Shown here piece after piece: positions 8,409 through 19,015 of a stretch of DNA of 64,000 nucleotides. Origin of the DNA: Pseudo-nitzschia pungens (Eukaryota; Bacillariophyta; Bacillariophyceae; Bacillariales; Bacillariaceae). Below the pieces are notes generated by a model. It saw only the letters and a program-made list of their open reading frames with translations, was not told the DNA's origin and did no database searches. Both the position numbers and the translations under genes were made by a program. Numbering within the stretch: the first letter of the stretch is position 1; each line of letters opens with the position of its first letter. The DNA lies in contig CM074758.1 in assembly GCA_037355855.1 (NCBI GenBank), forward strand, positions 3,445,001 through 3,509,000, read 5' to 3'.

Positions 8409-11077
8409 GGTGAGGCTAGGATCGTCGGAATAGGCGTGGTGGCTCAGGCGCTGGTAGGCTGTCAGTGTTAACCTGTATGTATATATACAGATGGGTGTAG
8501 CCTGGAAACAGGGTACAGCAGCAACCACAAGGGTAACCTTGGTCTGGACAAGGAAAAGGTCCCTGGGGATCCAAAAAAATATACTGGAGCACACCCACAA
8601 AAGTCACTGGGGAACTCAGAAATTTTTGCTAAAAAACGAGCAAAATTTGTCTCACACTTGGAGCACAAAAACTCTGCGCGCGGAAGAGCTCTGCAAATCG
8701 TGTAGGCTTGTAGGCTTGCAAATCGTGTAGGCTTGTAGGCTTGCAAATTCGAATCGTAAGCGATTTGAATTGAAATACAGCAGCCCCAGGGAAGCTTGGA
8801 CCGCCAGGGCACACTTAAAAGGCTCAGGAGGGAACTTGAAGTTCAAACTCGCGAGTACTTATAAGTGGAAACAGTATCCAGGGGCAATTGGCGTAGGTGA
8901 AGCACCGGTTGAGGGCAAATGCCAGGGCAGGTGAAGCACCGGGTGAGGGCAAATGCCAGGGCAGGAGAAGCACCGGTGGAGGGCAATCAACAGCAGAAAA
9001 CCTCCAGGGGAGTGCAGAAGCAACAACTGAAACGCCGCGCTTGAATGGAGAAGCACCGGTTGAGTACAAAGGCCGGGGCAGGAGAGGCACCGATGGAGGG
9101 CAAACAACAGCTGAAAAGCAGGCAGTTGGGTGCTGGACCAACAGCAGACACGCCTCTTGGATGTGCAAGTGCCCGGTGATGACAAAGGCCGGAGCAGGTG
9201 AAGCACCGGGTGAGGGCAAATGCCAGGTGATAGGTGGTAGGCTGGGAAACAGGGTACAGCAGCAACAACAGGTCCAACGTTGGGCTGGACAAGGAAAAAC
9301 TCCAGGGGAACCCAAAGAAAAGACTGGAGCACTACCAGAAGAGTCACGTTCGAAACCCACAGAGGTGCTCTGGAGTTACAGAATTTAGAAACTCCAGTAG
9401 ACCACTGCAAATCGTGTAGAAACAAACTGGCGTGATACAAAGACCTTGATACAAAGACCTTGAGCGAGGCAATTAGGGACCAGGGAAGCTGCTTGCGTAG
9501 AAACTAGGGGCTTTAGTAGGAACACTTAGGGACCGGGGGATATCAATGGCAGGGCACACTTAAAAGGCTCAGGAGGGAACTTGAAGTTCAAACTCACGAG
9601 TACTTATAAGTGGAAACAGTATCCAGGGGCAATTGGCTTGAAAACAGGGACCTTAAGCGGAGCAGAGCTGCTGTAGAAATCTACAGGGAAAATTCTGGTA
9701 GTTCTGTCTGGAGGTGCGGGCAAATGGAATAGAAGTACCACTTTTGGCCCTGTAGAATTGACGTAGAGGGGGGAAGACAACTTATAAGTGGAAACAGTAT
9801 CCAGGGGCAATTGGCTTGGAAACAGGGACCTTGAGCGAGATACTTAGGGACCAGGGAAGCTGCCTGCTTGGAAACAAGGGGAATGAGTAACGGTAGAAAC
9901 AGTATCCAGGGGCAATTGGCTTGAAAACAGGAACCTTGAGCGAGGCACTTGGGGACCAGGGAAGCTGCTTGCTTGAAAAACAGGGGCTTTAGTAGAACCA
10001 CCTAGGGACCAGGGGGAGGCTTGTGTCTTGAAAACAGTGTCGAACTTGAAGTTCAAGTTGGGGTTGCTTAATAGCAAAATCACTTAGGGATCAGGGAACT
10101 CGCGAACACTTAGGGACCAGGGGAGCTGCTTGCCTGAAAACAGGGGCTGTACTCGAAACACCTATGGACCAGGGGGAGGCTTGTATCTTGAGAACAGTGT
10201 CGAACTTGAAGTTCAAGTTGGGGTTGCTTAATAGCGAAAACACTTAGGGATCAGGGAACTCGCGAACACTTAGGGAACAGGGGAATTGTAGTCTTGAAAA
10301 CAAGGGGCGGTAGTAGCTGTAGTCTTGGAAACAAGAGTGCAATAAGTAGGAGGTACTTAGGGATCGGTTGGTCTTGGCTTGAAAACAGGTGTAGTAGGGG
10401 GAGCCTTAAGCAAAAACACTTAGGGACTAGGGGGCTTGGCTAGGAAACAGGGGTACTCTTAAGTGATAAACACTTAAGGAGCGGTGGGCAATTGGCTTGA
10501 AAATAAAGGGGGAACTGGAAGATATGCTCGCGCGAACTTGCAAGTACTTAAGGATCAGCGCGTAGGAACCTTCTAGAAGGGGGGGTTGTATGTGTTTGAC
10601 AACTTCAACTTGAAAAGACTTAGGGAACTCAGCAAGGAACCTTGAAGAATGTAGAACGTTAAGTGGATATCACTTAAGGGGCTTGAAAGACTGTATAGCA
10701 TTAAATAATAAGGTAGCTTGAAAACAGATCGAGAAACCGAGCTCGGAGACAAAGTGGAACAGAAGCAGCTGTAGAATTAGTACTGCAATTGCTGTAGAAA
10801 ATTATGTGTTGTTTTGTTGCCAAAGCTTGTTGCTGCCGCTGCCGATCGACCGACCGACAGGAAACAAGGAACCAAAGCAACCAAAGGAAGCAAGGAGCAG
10901 CCTAACAAACAGCAGAATCAGATAGGGGAGGTCTCTGTTAATAGGTGTAGTGCTTGGTTTTGTTGTAGGAGCTTTAGAAGTGAGTGAGATATCAAAGGGG
11001 AAAGTTGTGTAGAAATCTACGTGTTTTAAGTACTGGAACATCGGAACGTCGGACAAAATGCGCGATGCGAAAATTGT
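8409..11077 (-). other. LINE A 5' UTR with repeated modules
   Basis: About 2.7 kb with no credible gene of its own. Read on the minus strand it is a chain of related short units built on CCTGTTTTCAAGCCAATTGCC, CCCTAAGTGTT and GATACTGTTTCCACTTATAAG. Two copies of a longer module (about 8490-8610 and 9240-9410) run from a 'CTGTGGGTTTCGAA' or 'CTCCAGTATATT' segment to GTTGTTGCTGCTGTACCCTG. A 25-bp unit is doubled at about 8697-8748. The distal end carries the shared box near 11036-11062. The repeat chain resembles monomer-type LINE promoters, but promoter activity is an inference. Confidence 0.75.
11036..11077 (-). promoter_or_regulatory. Conserved LINE 5'-terminal box (copy A)
   Basis: TTGTCCGACGTTCCGATG with flanking GCGCA and TTCCAGTAC occurs at the 5' end of LINE A, B and C and of elements D and E, while sequence outside differs. 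It marks the 5' end of full-length copies and is a candidate internal promoter or initiator. Function is inferred from conservation only. Confidence 0.5.
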
Positions 11078-11993
11078 GGAGCTGAGCTGTGAAAAAAAGC
11101 AGATGCAAGAGAGGCCAAGGAATCTACAGAGGCAGTTCTCCAATCAGGATTGTCAGGAAAAGCCTGAGCATAAACAGGAGGGATGGCAGTCTGGCAGAGA
11201 TCATGGATTGATTTCTTGTCCTGACCATCCTTCTTGCTGAAAAAGTGTGTAGGACTAGGGCACCCAGCCCATAAGCGGGAACCTGGTTTAGATTGTCGAA
11301 GGGCTTGAATTGCAGGAGGGATAGGGGACCGGCCAGAACAGGGACCCTGACCATAAAAACACCAGAAGAAGGAAGCAGAATGAGCCTTGTTTGCAGCAGC
11401 CAGAGCCTTCGTGCGCTGTGCTGGACGTGCTGTCTGCTGGGAGGCAGGTGAAGGCAGAGAGGGAGCAGGCTGCTTGGCAGAGGAAAAGGCAAGAGTAGAT
11501 TGCTTAAGAATAGAGGAAGAAGCAGGGACTTTGCCGGAGCCTGACTGCTGGAAGCCTGACTGCTGGGAGCTCGACTGCTTGGAGCCTGACTGCTGGGAGC
11601 CTGACTGCTGGGAGCCTGACTGCTGGGAGCCTGCCTTATGGGAGCCTGCCTGATGGGAGCCTGCCTGATGGGAGCCTGCCTGCTGGGTGCCTGACTGCCC
11701 AGAGCCCTCTGCGGGAGTCAGCGCAGGGCCTTGCATGACAACATCAGCAGGTACATCTGTAGGGCCAAGAACAACAGAGGAGGTGGACACAGCAGAAGTG
11801 AAAGACGACATATCATCATCTGAGGGCGCAGCAGGAGGGGAAGTGGATGTGGATCCTCTGGCTGGAGGAGGAGAGGGAGTAGCCTGAGCAGAAAGGCGTC
11901 TGGAAGGAGGAGTCTGCACAAAGGCGCGCTTGTTGGAAGGTGTGGAAGACAAGGGGGCCTTTTGCGTCGGGAGGCTGCTGGGGGAGGAGGCAT
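11078..11993 (-). pseudogene. LINE B ORF1 fragment, frameshifted and cut by LINE A
   Basis: The start MPPPPAASRRKR matches LINE A ORF1. A one-base deletion near codon 13 shifts the frame, and the homologous frame continues as STPSNKRAFVQTPPSRRL. A low-complexity stretch of HQAGS and QQSGS units (about 11530-11700) replaces the SGxSxSG tract of LINE A. The conserved block SPTHFFSKKDGQDKKSIHD and the following PDNPDWRTASVDSL are intact. Homology stops at 11078 in the middle of the ORF, where LINE A's 5' end begins. Divergence from A and C indicates a different subfamily or an older copy. Confidence 0.85.
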
Positions 11994-12039
11994 GGTGGGT
12001 GTAGTGAGTGCAGAAGCAATGGCACAACACCTTCAAGTG

Positions 12040-13258
12040 TGAGACAAGTAGGCTTCAAGTGTGAGACAAGTCTGTCAACAGTTGAGTGGAGGATCAACAG
12101 CAGAGACACCAGTGGATGGCAGAAGCAACAACAGAATTGTCGCTTGGATGCAGAAATGCAAGGGGAAGACAGCAGCAGTAGCAGCAGACACGCCGGGTGG
12201 TGGCAGCAGCAACAGCAGAAATGCCAGGTGATGACCGCAGCAATAGCACCAGAGAGGCCAGGTGATAACAGCAGCAGCAGCAGAAATGCCAGTGGATGAC
12301 AGCAGCTTGTCGTGGGAAGGCTTCAAGTGTGAGACAAGTAGGCTTCAATTGTGAGACAAGTGTGTCAGCAGTTGAGTAGAGGATCAACAGCAGAGACACC
12401 AGCGGAGTGCAGAAGCAACAACAGAATCACCGCTTGATTGCAGAAATGCCAGGTGAAGACAGCAGCAGCAGCAGACACGCTGGGTGGTGGCAGCAGCAAC
12501 AGCAGAAATGCCAGGTGATGACCGCAGCAATAGCACCAGAGAGGCCAGGTGATAACAGCAGCAGCAGCAGAAATGCCGGTGGATGACAGCAGCTTGTTGT
12601 GGGAAGGCTTCAAGTGTGAGACAAGGAGGCTTCAAGTGTGAGACAAGTGTGTCAACAGTTGAGTGGAGGATCAACAGCAGAGACACCAGTGGAGTGCAGA
12701 AGCAACAACAGAATCACCGCTTGATTGCAGAAATGCCAGGTGAAGACAGCAGCAGCAGCAGACACGCTGGGTGGTGGCAGCAGCAACAGCAGAAATGCCA
12801 GGTGATGACCGCAGCAATAGCACCAGAGAGGCCAGGTGATAACAGCAGCAGCAGCAGAAATGCCAGTGGATGACAGCAGCTTGTCGTGGGAAGGCTTCAA
12901 GTGTGAGACAAGGAGGCTTCAAGTGTGAGACAAGTCTGTCAACAGTTGAGTGGAGGATCAACAGCAGAGACACCAGTGGAGTGCAGAAGCAACAACAGAA
13001 TCACCGCTTGATTGCAGAAATGCCAGGTGAAGACAGCAGCAGCAGCAGACACGCCGGGTGATGGCAGCAGCAACAGCAGAAATGCCAGGGGGGGATGACA
13101 GCAGCAACAGCACCAGAGATGTCAGGGTGTGAGACAAGTAGGCTTCAAGTGTGAGACAAGGAGGCTTCAAGTGTGAGACAAGTGTGTCAACAGTTGAGTG
13201 GAGGATCAACAGCAGAGACACCAGTGGAGTGCAGGAGCAACAACAGAATCGTCGAACA
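12040..13258. repeat. CAG-rich ~290-bp tandem repeat in LINE B 5' UTR
   Basis: About four head-to-tail copies of a unit roughly 287-292 bp long, recognisable by GTCAACAGTTGAGTGGAGG at about 12068, 12360, 12647, 12934 and, after a shorter last unit, 13180. Each copy holds GCAGCAGCAG runs and doubled GGCTTCAAGTGTGAGACAAG motifs. Copies are nearly identical, so expansion is recent. The array ends where LTR-1 inserted. Frames through the repeat translate as Gln- or Cys/Leu-rich strings and are not genes. Confidence 0.9.
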
Positions 13259-13262
13259 GGGG

Positions 13263-13617
13263 TGTGACACGGCAGCGTAGCCACGGTCACGAATGAATAA
13301 TTAACTGAATCCCGCATCGTGGGAATCAAATATCATATATATATATATATATATATATATGGCAATCTACGTTCGTGGATACATTATAATATGTGTCTTA
13401 ACTTAACGGTCGAGTCCCAGAAGAGGACATATGCCTAATCGTGGGAATCGACATTGAACCAACATTTATGGCAGAGCATGCCAAAATATGGCAATACTCA
13501 CGACCTCAAAATTTTATATGTTTCCATTCTTAATTCGCGTAACAATATTCCGTAAAGTATCTAAACATCACAATATTAATTAATACTACTCCGAAACTTC
13601 TACCTTAACGTGTAACA
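13263..13617 (+). repeat. LTR-1 5' LTR
   Basis: A 355-bp LTR bounded by TG...CA with an (AT)n tract at about 13332-13360. The last base starts the 14-bp palindrome that runs into the leader. Confidence 0.95.
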
Positions 13618-13630
13618 CAGTAATTACTGT
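13617..13630 (+). promoter_or_regulatory. Palindrome at the primer-binding position (LTR-1)
   Basis: ACAGTAATTACTGT is a perfect 14-bp palindrome that begins with the last LTR base. The expected tRNA site (TGG...) is absent. The same 14 bp occurs at the same place in LTR-2, LTR-3 and LTR-4. A second palindrome, TCAGTACTGA, follows at 13669-13678 and is also conserved in all four leaders. Confidence 0.7.
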
Positions 13631-13740
13631 TTATCTTTAAGTAGAAAGACAGTAACAATCAGTACTGAACAAACCCTCCTCTGAAAACATCGATATCCTC
13701 AACAACAGAGGCAACCGGTATCTCCAACAAGCAACCTAAG

Positions 13741-14799
13741 ATGGCAGGTCTATACAGGGATCCACCGATCACTTACAAGAGCTCCTTCAATCGAACCAAA
13801 CCCAAGCTCTTCACCCTCTACAACAACGACGCCAACGGCAACACCGACAGTATTAAGGTCCCCCTTTTTACAGAAAAAGGAGGCCTGGAAGAACTCTTAT
13901 TTGTCGAAGAGTCATTCCGAAACGCCGCCAAACTCATACAGCTTCCAGTCAGCAAACATCTCACCCACTTCAGCCGCTGCCTCACGACTGATGCGCAGAG
14001 CAAATGGAACAACATGATACAAGACCCACTCGATCCCGACAATCTCCAATATGAAGAGGAAGAGATTGGAGGATACGAACAAGCCATTTTGGACTTCACC
14101 AAGTTCTACTGCAATGCCAGGGACGCACGAGATATCATGCATACCTATCTCCGGAGCAACGACTGCAGAAAGACACTGGCAATGACCTGTAAGGATCACG
14201 CCGACCGGATCTTAATCCTCATGAAATACACTGCCAAGCTGGATGGAAGCAGCGCGCCTCTCTCCAAGGTGGAGAAACTAACTATTCTCCTACACTCCTT
14301 TCCAGCCTCATGGATCGAACACTACGGCATGATCCACAGCGGCATTCACGAGGATACCACTGTCCAATTCATTGTCGATCACATGAGCTGCCACGAGAGA
14401 CAAGCCAACAAAAAGAGCAACAAGAACAATAACAAGCAACAAAAACGCTCGAACAATTCGAACAACAACAACAGCAACAGCAACTCTCGAAAGCGCAACT
14501 TGCACTCCAACCACAAGGGAAACAACAACAAGAAGAAGAAGTCCAATCCATGTCGAATCCCCGGACACAACCATGATTGGTCCGAATGCCCGAAGAACAA
14601 GTTCTCCAAGAACTACAACAAGAGCAACTCTCATCCAAAATCAGGAGCAGGAGAGACATTTCACGCCCACTCTCACTGTGTCCCTGGAAGCAACGAGTCC
14701 TTCCAAGCCCACATGAAAGCAGCAATGGACTCATACCATTCCGAACATGGTGGACGCACTGAAAGAAGTATCGATGGGGAACTTGTGTGGCTCCCCTGA
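13741..14799 (+). CDS. LTR-1 Gag (352 aa)
   Basis: Structural protein that forms the virus-like particle and binds the element RNA. The N-terminus GLYRDPPITYKSSF is shared with the three other gags here. A capsid-like region runs to about residue 215. An Asn/Lys-rich basic linker follows at about 220-265. A zinc knuckle-like motif CRIPGHNHDWSEC (about 269-281) has spacing C-x4-H-x-H-x4-C rather than the usual CCHC. The C-terminal GELVWLP ends at TGA, after which the same frame is open into pol. The ORF is intact. Confidence 0.92.
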   Translation: MAGLYRDPPITYKSSFNRTKPKLFTLYNNDANGNTDSIKVPLFTEKGGLEELLFVEESFRNAAKLIQLPVSKHLTHFSRCLTTDAQSKWNNMIQDPLDPDNLQYEEEEIGGYEQAILDFTKFYCNARDARDIMHTYLRSNDCRKTLAMTCKDHADRILILMKYTAKLDGSSAPLSKVEKLTILLHSFPASWIEHYGMIHSGIHEDTTVQFIVDHMSCHERQANKKSNKNNNKQQKRSNNSNNNNSNSNSRKRNLHSNHKGNNNKKKKSNPCRIPGHNHDWSECPKNKFSKNYNKSNSHPKSGAGETFHAHSHCVPGSNESFQAHMKAAMDSYHSEHGGRTERSIDGELVWLP

Positions 14800-17700
14800 C
14801 TTCATGGCTCTAAGCCACGAAAGAAGCCCCGGGCTTCACCAAAACCAGCAATCACCTTGCCTCCAGCTCCCCAGAAACTGGATGCCAGTACAGCCCTGCT
14901 GTCTGGGATGACGCATGGAGGAGATCTCCCAGAGAAAGAGGGGAAGGAACCTACAGGATGGAGTATTCCTGTTGAAAGCTCAACAAAGCCTGCAAACGCA
15001 GCAACAACAAAAACAGTTCGATTCTCCGGAAGGAACGATACAAACATGGATCCTAATCAAACTCAAACGAATCGATCCAAGGGTACAACAGACGCGAAAG
15101 ATAGTACAGCAGCAATAAATAGACCACTCTTGTCCCTGGGAAAGAATTGGTCCACAGGTACAGCCAAAAATCTCTATTGCAATACCCAAAACTCCAAAGA
15201 CTACACCAAAGGAGGTGCGCTGGAGCAAAATTATTTAAAGCTGCTGTCGACTGCTGGAAATCCAGCAGAACAGGCATCCCCGAATAAGAGCAACGTGGCT
15301 CCTATTCTACTAACTACAGTACAGTACATACAAGGCATACCAACGAAATCAAGACCACTACTCGTACTACTCGATAGTGGATCTTCCGGAACCCTAATTA
15401 ACAAACGAGCCCTACCATTTGGCACCATACCGACTCGAAGCAAGCACCAGGTCCTAACTACTACAGCGAACGGAAGCTTCGATACTACAGAATACATCAT
15501 CATGAAGAACCTCAAGTTACAAGAGTTTGGCAACTACACTATCAACCAACAAGAGGCAAGGCTCTTCCATTCCCCTAACTGCAGATATGATTTGATACTA
15601 GGCAGAGACTTCCTCCACCTAGCACAGATCAATCTCCTATTCAAAGAAGGAGCAGTTCAGTGGATGGATAGAACCATTCCTATGAAGGACACCTCCTTAT
15701 AAAATGACAACCACACCATGCTCATGGAAGAACTCGAAGACGCCAAACTCTTTGCTGAGGATCTCTCCTTTGCCAATCCATACAAGTCCAAAGTTATCTT
15801 AGACAGAGCCTACCAAGAAACAAATCCATCCACAGTTGCCAAGCAACAGGCCCACATGTCCAACGCAGAACAGCAGCAGTTCCAAGCAATATTAAGCAAG
15901 TACCCTAACGTCTTCAATGGAGAATTAGGAAAGTATCCACACAAGAAGATCTCTCTCAGACTGAAGCCCGGATCCAAGCCCATACACAAGAAGCCTTATC
16001 CAGTTGCATACAAACGAGAAGACCTATTCAAAAGGGAGCTCCAGAATCTTTGTAACGATGGAGTCCTCAAGAGGTGCACTGGACCAGCTGAATGGGCATT
16101 CCCAACCTTCATTGTTCCAAAGAAAGATAACAGGGTCAGATGGGTATCAGACTTCAGGGAACTAAACGAACTCCTTGAAAGAAGACCTTATCCCATACCA
16201 AGGATACAAGATATCATGAACAAGCGAGGCAAATACACTCACTTCACCAAGATTGACTTGTCCATGCAATACTACTGCTTCGAACTGGATGACGCAAGCA
16301 AAAAGCTCTGTACCATAGAAGTCTCTCCAGACGTTGCCCAGCAACTAATGGAAGATATCCTACAAGACACTGACTGCACTGCTTATATTGATGATATTGG
16401 CATTTGGACTAATGGATCGTTTGATCTCCACATGAAGACTATCGACAAGATCCTTGACAGACTTAACCAGAATGGCCTCAAGTGCAACCCACTCAAGTGT
16501 GATTGGGCTGTACAAGAAACCGACTTCCTTGGATGTTGGATGACTCCTACTGCAGTTAAACCTTGGAGAAAGAAGATTGAAGCAATCCTACACATGGATC
16601 GACCAAGAACTGTGACCCAAGTCAAGTCCTTTCTAGGAGCAGTTGGATACTACAGAGATATGTGGCCCCGCAGGTCTCATGTCCTAGCTCCTCTCTTTGA
16701 CATCACTGGAACCCCCAAGACTCCTCAAGCAGCTGCCATCAAAGGCAAGCAAAGGAAAGCCCCTTCGGCCTTCACTTGGGGACCTGCTCAAGATAAAGCC
16801 TTTCAAGAGATGAAAGCAATGGTGGCAGCGGATGCGCTGAACACCTATCCAGACCTTAACAAGCCCTTTGAACTGTACACTGATGCCTCTGACCTACAGC
16901 TCGGTGCCGCCATCTTACAAGATGGCAAGCCTATTGCATACTGGTCCAAGAAACTATCTGATGCCCAAAAGAATTATACAACTATGGAGAAAGAACTCCT
17001 AGCCATAGTACTCTGTTGCAAAGAGTACCGGAAGATGCTCCTCGGTGGAGTCATCAACGTATACACTGATCATAAGAACCTTACCTTCCGGACGCTCTCA
17101 GTCCAACGAGTCCTCCGATGGAGACTGTTCCTCGAAGAATTCGGTGTCAACCTCACCTACGTTGAAGGCAAGAAGAATGTTCTTGCTGATGCCTTCTCCA
17201 GGCTCCCCCGGATGGACCCACCTACTGTGGGGAAGAAAGAAGCCCTTGGTAAGGGCACTCTTATAGATTTTTTGAAACTTGAAGTCCCCAAGCAAGATGA
17301 AGAACTGTTCTTAGCAGAGTTCCCAAACCTATTCCAGCACTTATGCAATGACGCAGACCAAGAATTACAAACTTGTCTGCTGAACAATGAGTGTCTAGTC
17401 AACCTACCAAACGCGCAAGACTTGGAATGCCCAGTGAACTTCTCTAACATCTATCTTCACCAGTTGAAGGATCCAACCATACAATTCAAGATTCAATCCA
17501 AAGCCTTCTTCTACCAAGAATTAGAAGGCAACAAGATACTTTGTTACGCCAATCAAACCAATCCAGACAGCTGGAAGATATATCTCCCCAGATCACTTAC
17601 AGAAGATACCATGCGCTGGTACCATCTCCTCTTGGGTCATTGTGGATCCATAAGGCTATATCAAACCATAACAAGCAGATTCTACGCAGACAACCTCGAC

Positions 17701-18636
17701 GCAAAATGCAAAGCCTACATTTGCCCTGACCACTGCATCCAATACAAGAACCTACAATCCAAATATGGCAAACTGCCACCAAAAGAAGCGCCACTATCCC
17801 CATTTCATGAAGTGCATGTGGATCTAATAGGCCCCTGGAAGATTACAGCCCAAGGCAAAAACTACAACTTCAAGGCATTAACTTGTATCGATCCAGTCAC
17901 GAACCTCCTTGAAATCATCAGAATCAGAGACAAGTCCTCGCAGCATGTATCAGACCAATTCAAGAACTGCTGGCTCTCCAGATACCCAAGACCCATCAGG
18001 TGTGTCCACGACAATGGTGGAGAATTCCTAGGAGCTGAATTCCAAACTACCCTCAAACAGTATGGAACTCAGTCGATACCAACTACAGTGAAGAATCCCC
18101 AGTCGAACGCCATCTGCGAAAGAGTACATCATACAGTTGCTGACATCCTTCGGGTCCTAGTACATGTCAATCCACCTCAAGCCAACACCAGAGCTAGTCA
18201 ACTCATGGATAATGCTCTCGCGACCTGCATGCACGCCTCCAGATGTGCTGTAAATGCTGCCTTACAAACTTCTCCAGGGTCTCTAATATTCAATCGTGAC
18301 ATGTTAGTTGACCTACCACTAACATCCAATCTGCTAGCCCTACAGCAGCTACGACAGCAAGGCATAAACAAAGCTCTGCTTAGAGACAATGCCAAACGTA
18401 AGGAACATACCTTCAAACTCAATGACAAGGTATGGATGCAAGAACCGGATCCAGATAAACTACAGCCAAGAAAAACAGGACCATTCATGATTGCTCAGGT
18501 CCATAACAATGGTACTGTTAAAATCCAGAAAACTCCATCGGTCATTGAAACAGTTAACATCCGGAAGCTAACCCCCTACAGAGAACCAACGCCCGTAGAC
18601 CAATCAGAAGCCTCAACCATTCATTGGTCAACTTGA
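14800..18636 (+). pseudogene. LTR-1 Pol: protease-RT-RNase H-integrase, disabled
   Basis: The frame continues directly after the gag TGA; the first ATG is at 14857. The protease active site LDSGS lies near 15373. An in-frame TAA at 15700-15702 cuts the polyprotein between protease and RT, where LTR-2 is open. RT, RNase H and integrase follow at 15718-18636. Near 16315 a 48-bp in-frame deletion removes the block containing the YQRLPMG motif that LTR-2 retains. YIDDIG, the RNase H YTDASD and integrase (HHCC zinc finger, HVDLIGPW, DNGGEF, NAICERVHH) remain. The organisation is Ty3/gypsy because integrase follows RNase H. Reverse transcription by this copy is unlikely. Confidence 0.92.
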
Positions 18637-18669
18637 GTATGCTGGCATTCACTTAATCATGAGGCACTA

Positions 18670-19010
18670 TGTGACACGGCAGCGTAGCCACGGTCACGAA
18701 TGAATAATTAACTGAATCCCGCATCGTGGGAATCAAATATCATATATATATATGGCAATCTACGTTCGTGGATACATTATAATATGTGTCTTAACTTAAC
18801 GGTCGAGTCCCAGAAGAGGACATATGCCTAATCGTGGGAATCGACATTGAACCAACATTTATGGCAGAGCATGCCAAAATATGGCAATACTCACGACCTC
18901 AAAATTTTATATGTTTCCATTCTTAATTCGCGTAACAATATTCCGTAAAGTATCTAAACATCACAATATTAATTAATACTACTCCGAAACTTCTACCTTA
19001 ACGTGTAACA
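18670..19010 (+). repeat. LTR-1 3' LTR
   Basis: A 341-bp LTR identical by eye to the 5' LTR except for a 14-bp shorter (AT)n run. It is preceded by a weak purine tract (ATGAGGCACTAT) at the polypurine position. Confidence 0.95.
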
Positions 19011-19015
19011 AGGGG

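Larger units (their letters stand above)
1..11077 (-). mobile_element. LINE A: non-LTR retrotransposon, 3' end off-window
   Basis: The order on the minus strand is 5' UTR (11077 to 8409), ORF1 (8408-5466) and ORF2 (5473 to beyond base 1). The 5' end is placed by alignment with LINE B (ends near 20750) and LINE C (begins near 39137): all three start with a short A/T-rich stretch followed by the conserved box TTGTCCGACGTTCCGATG. Immediately upstream, at 11078, the sequence becomes ORF1 coding of another copy (LINE B), so A landed inside B. Both ORFs are open throughout the window, which makes A the best candidate here for a functional copy. The 3' UTR and target duplication lie off the left edge. 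Confidence 0.9.
13263..19010 (+). mobile_element. LTR-1: Ty3/gypsy retrotransposon, defective pol
   Basis: Flanked by direct LTRs that begin TGTGACACGG and end CGTGTAACA. The 5-bp target duplication AGGGG is at 13258-13262 and 19011-19015. The internal order is leader, gag, one stop, then protease, reverse transcriptase, RNase H and integrase in the gag frame. The LTRs differ, by eye, only in the length of an (AT)n run (355 versus 341 bp), so insertion is recent. Pol carries a nonsense codon and a 48-bp deletion, so this copy probably needed help in trans to move, unless the lesions came later. It sits in the LINE B 5' UTR, opposite in orientation. Confidence 0.95.

Noticed and set aside
12075..13329. 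Open frames rich in Gln, or in Cys/Leu, through the CAG array
   Set aside because: By-products of the tandem repeat inside a LINE 5' UTR, present in several frames at once.
16300..16330. The 48-bp RT difference between LTR-1 and LTR-2 as a spliced intron
   Set aside because: The segment in LTR-2 encodes the conserved YQRLPMG motif and the junction in LTR-1 does not match clean GT-AG removal. A deletion fits better.
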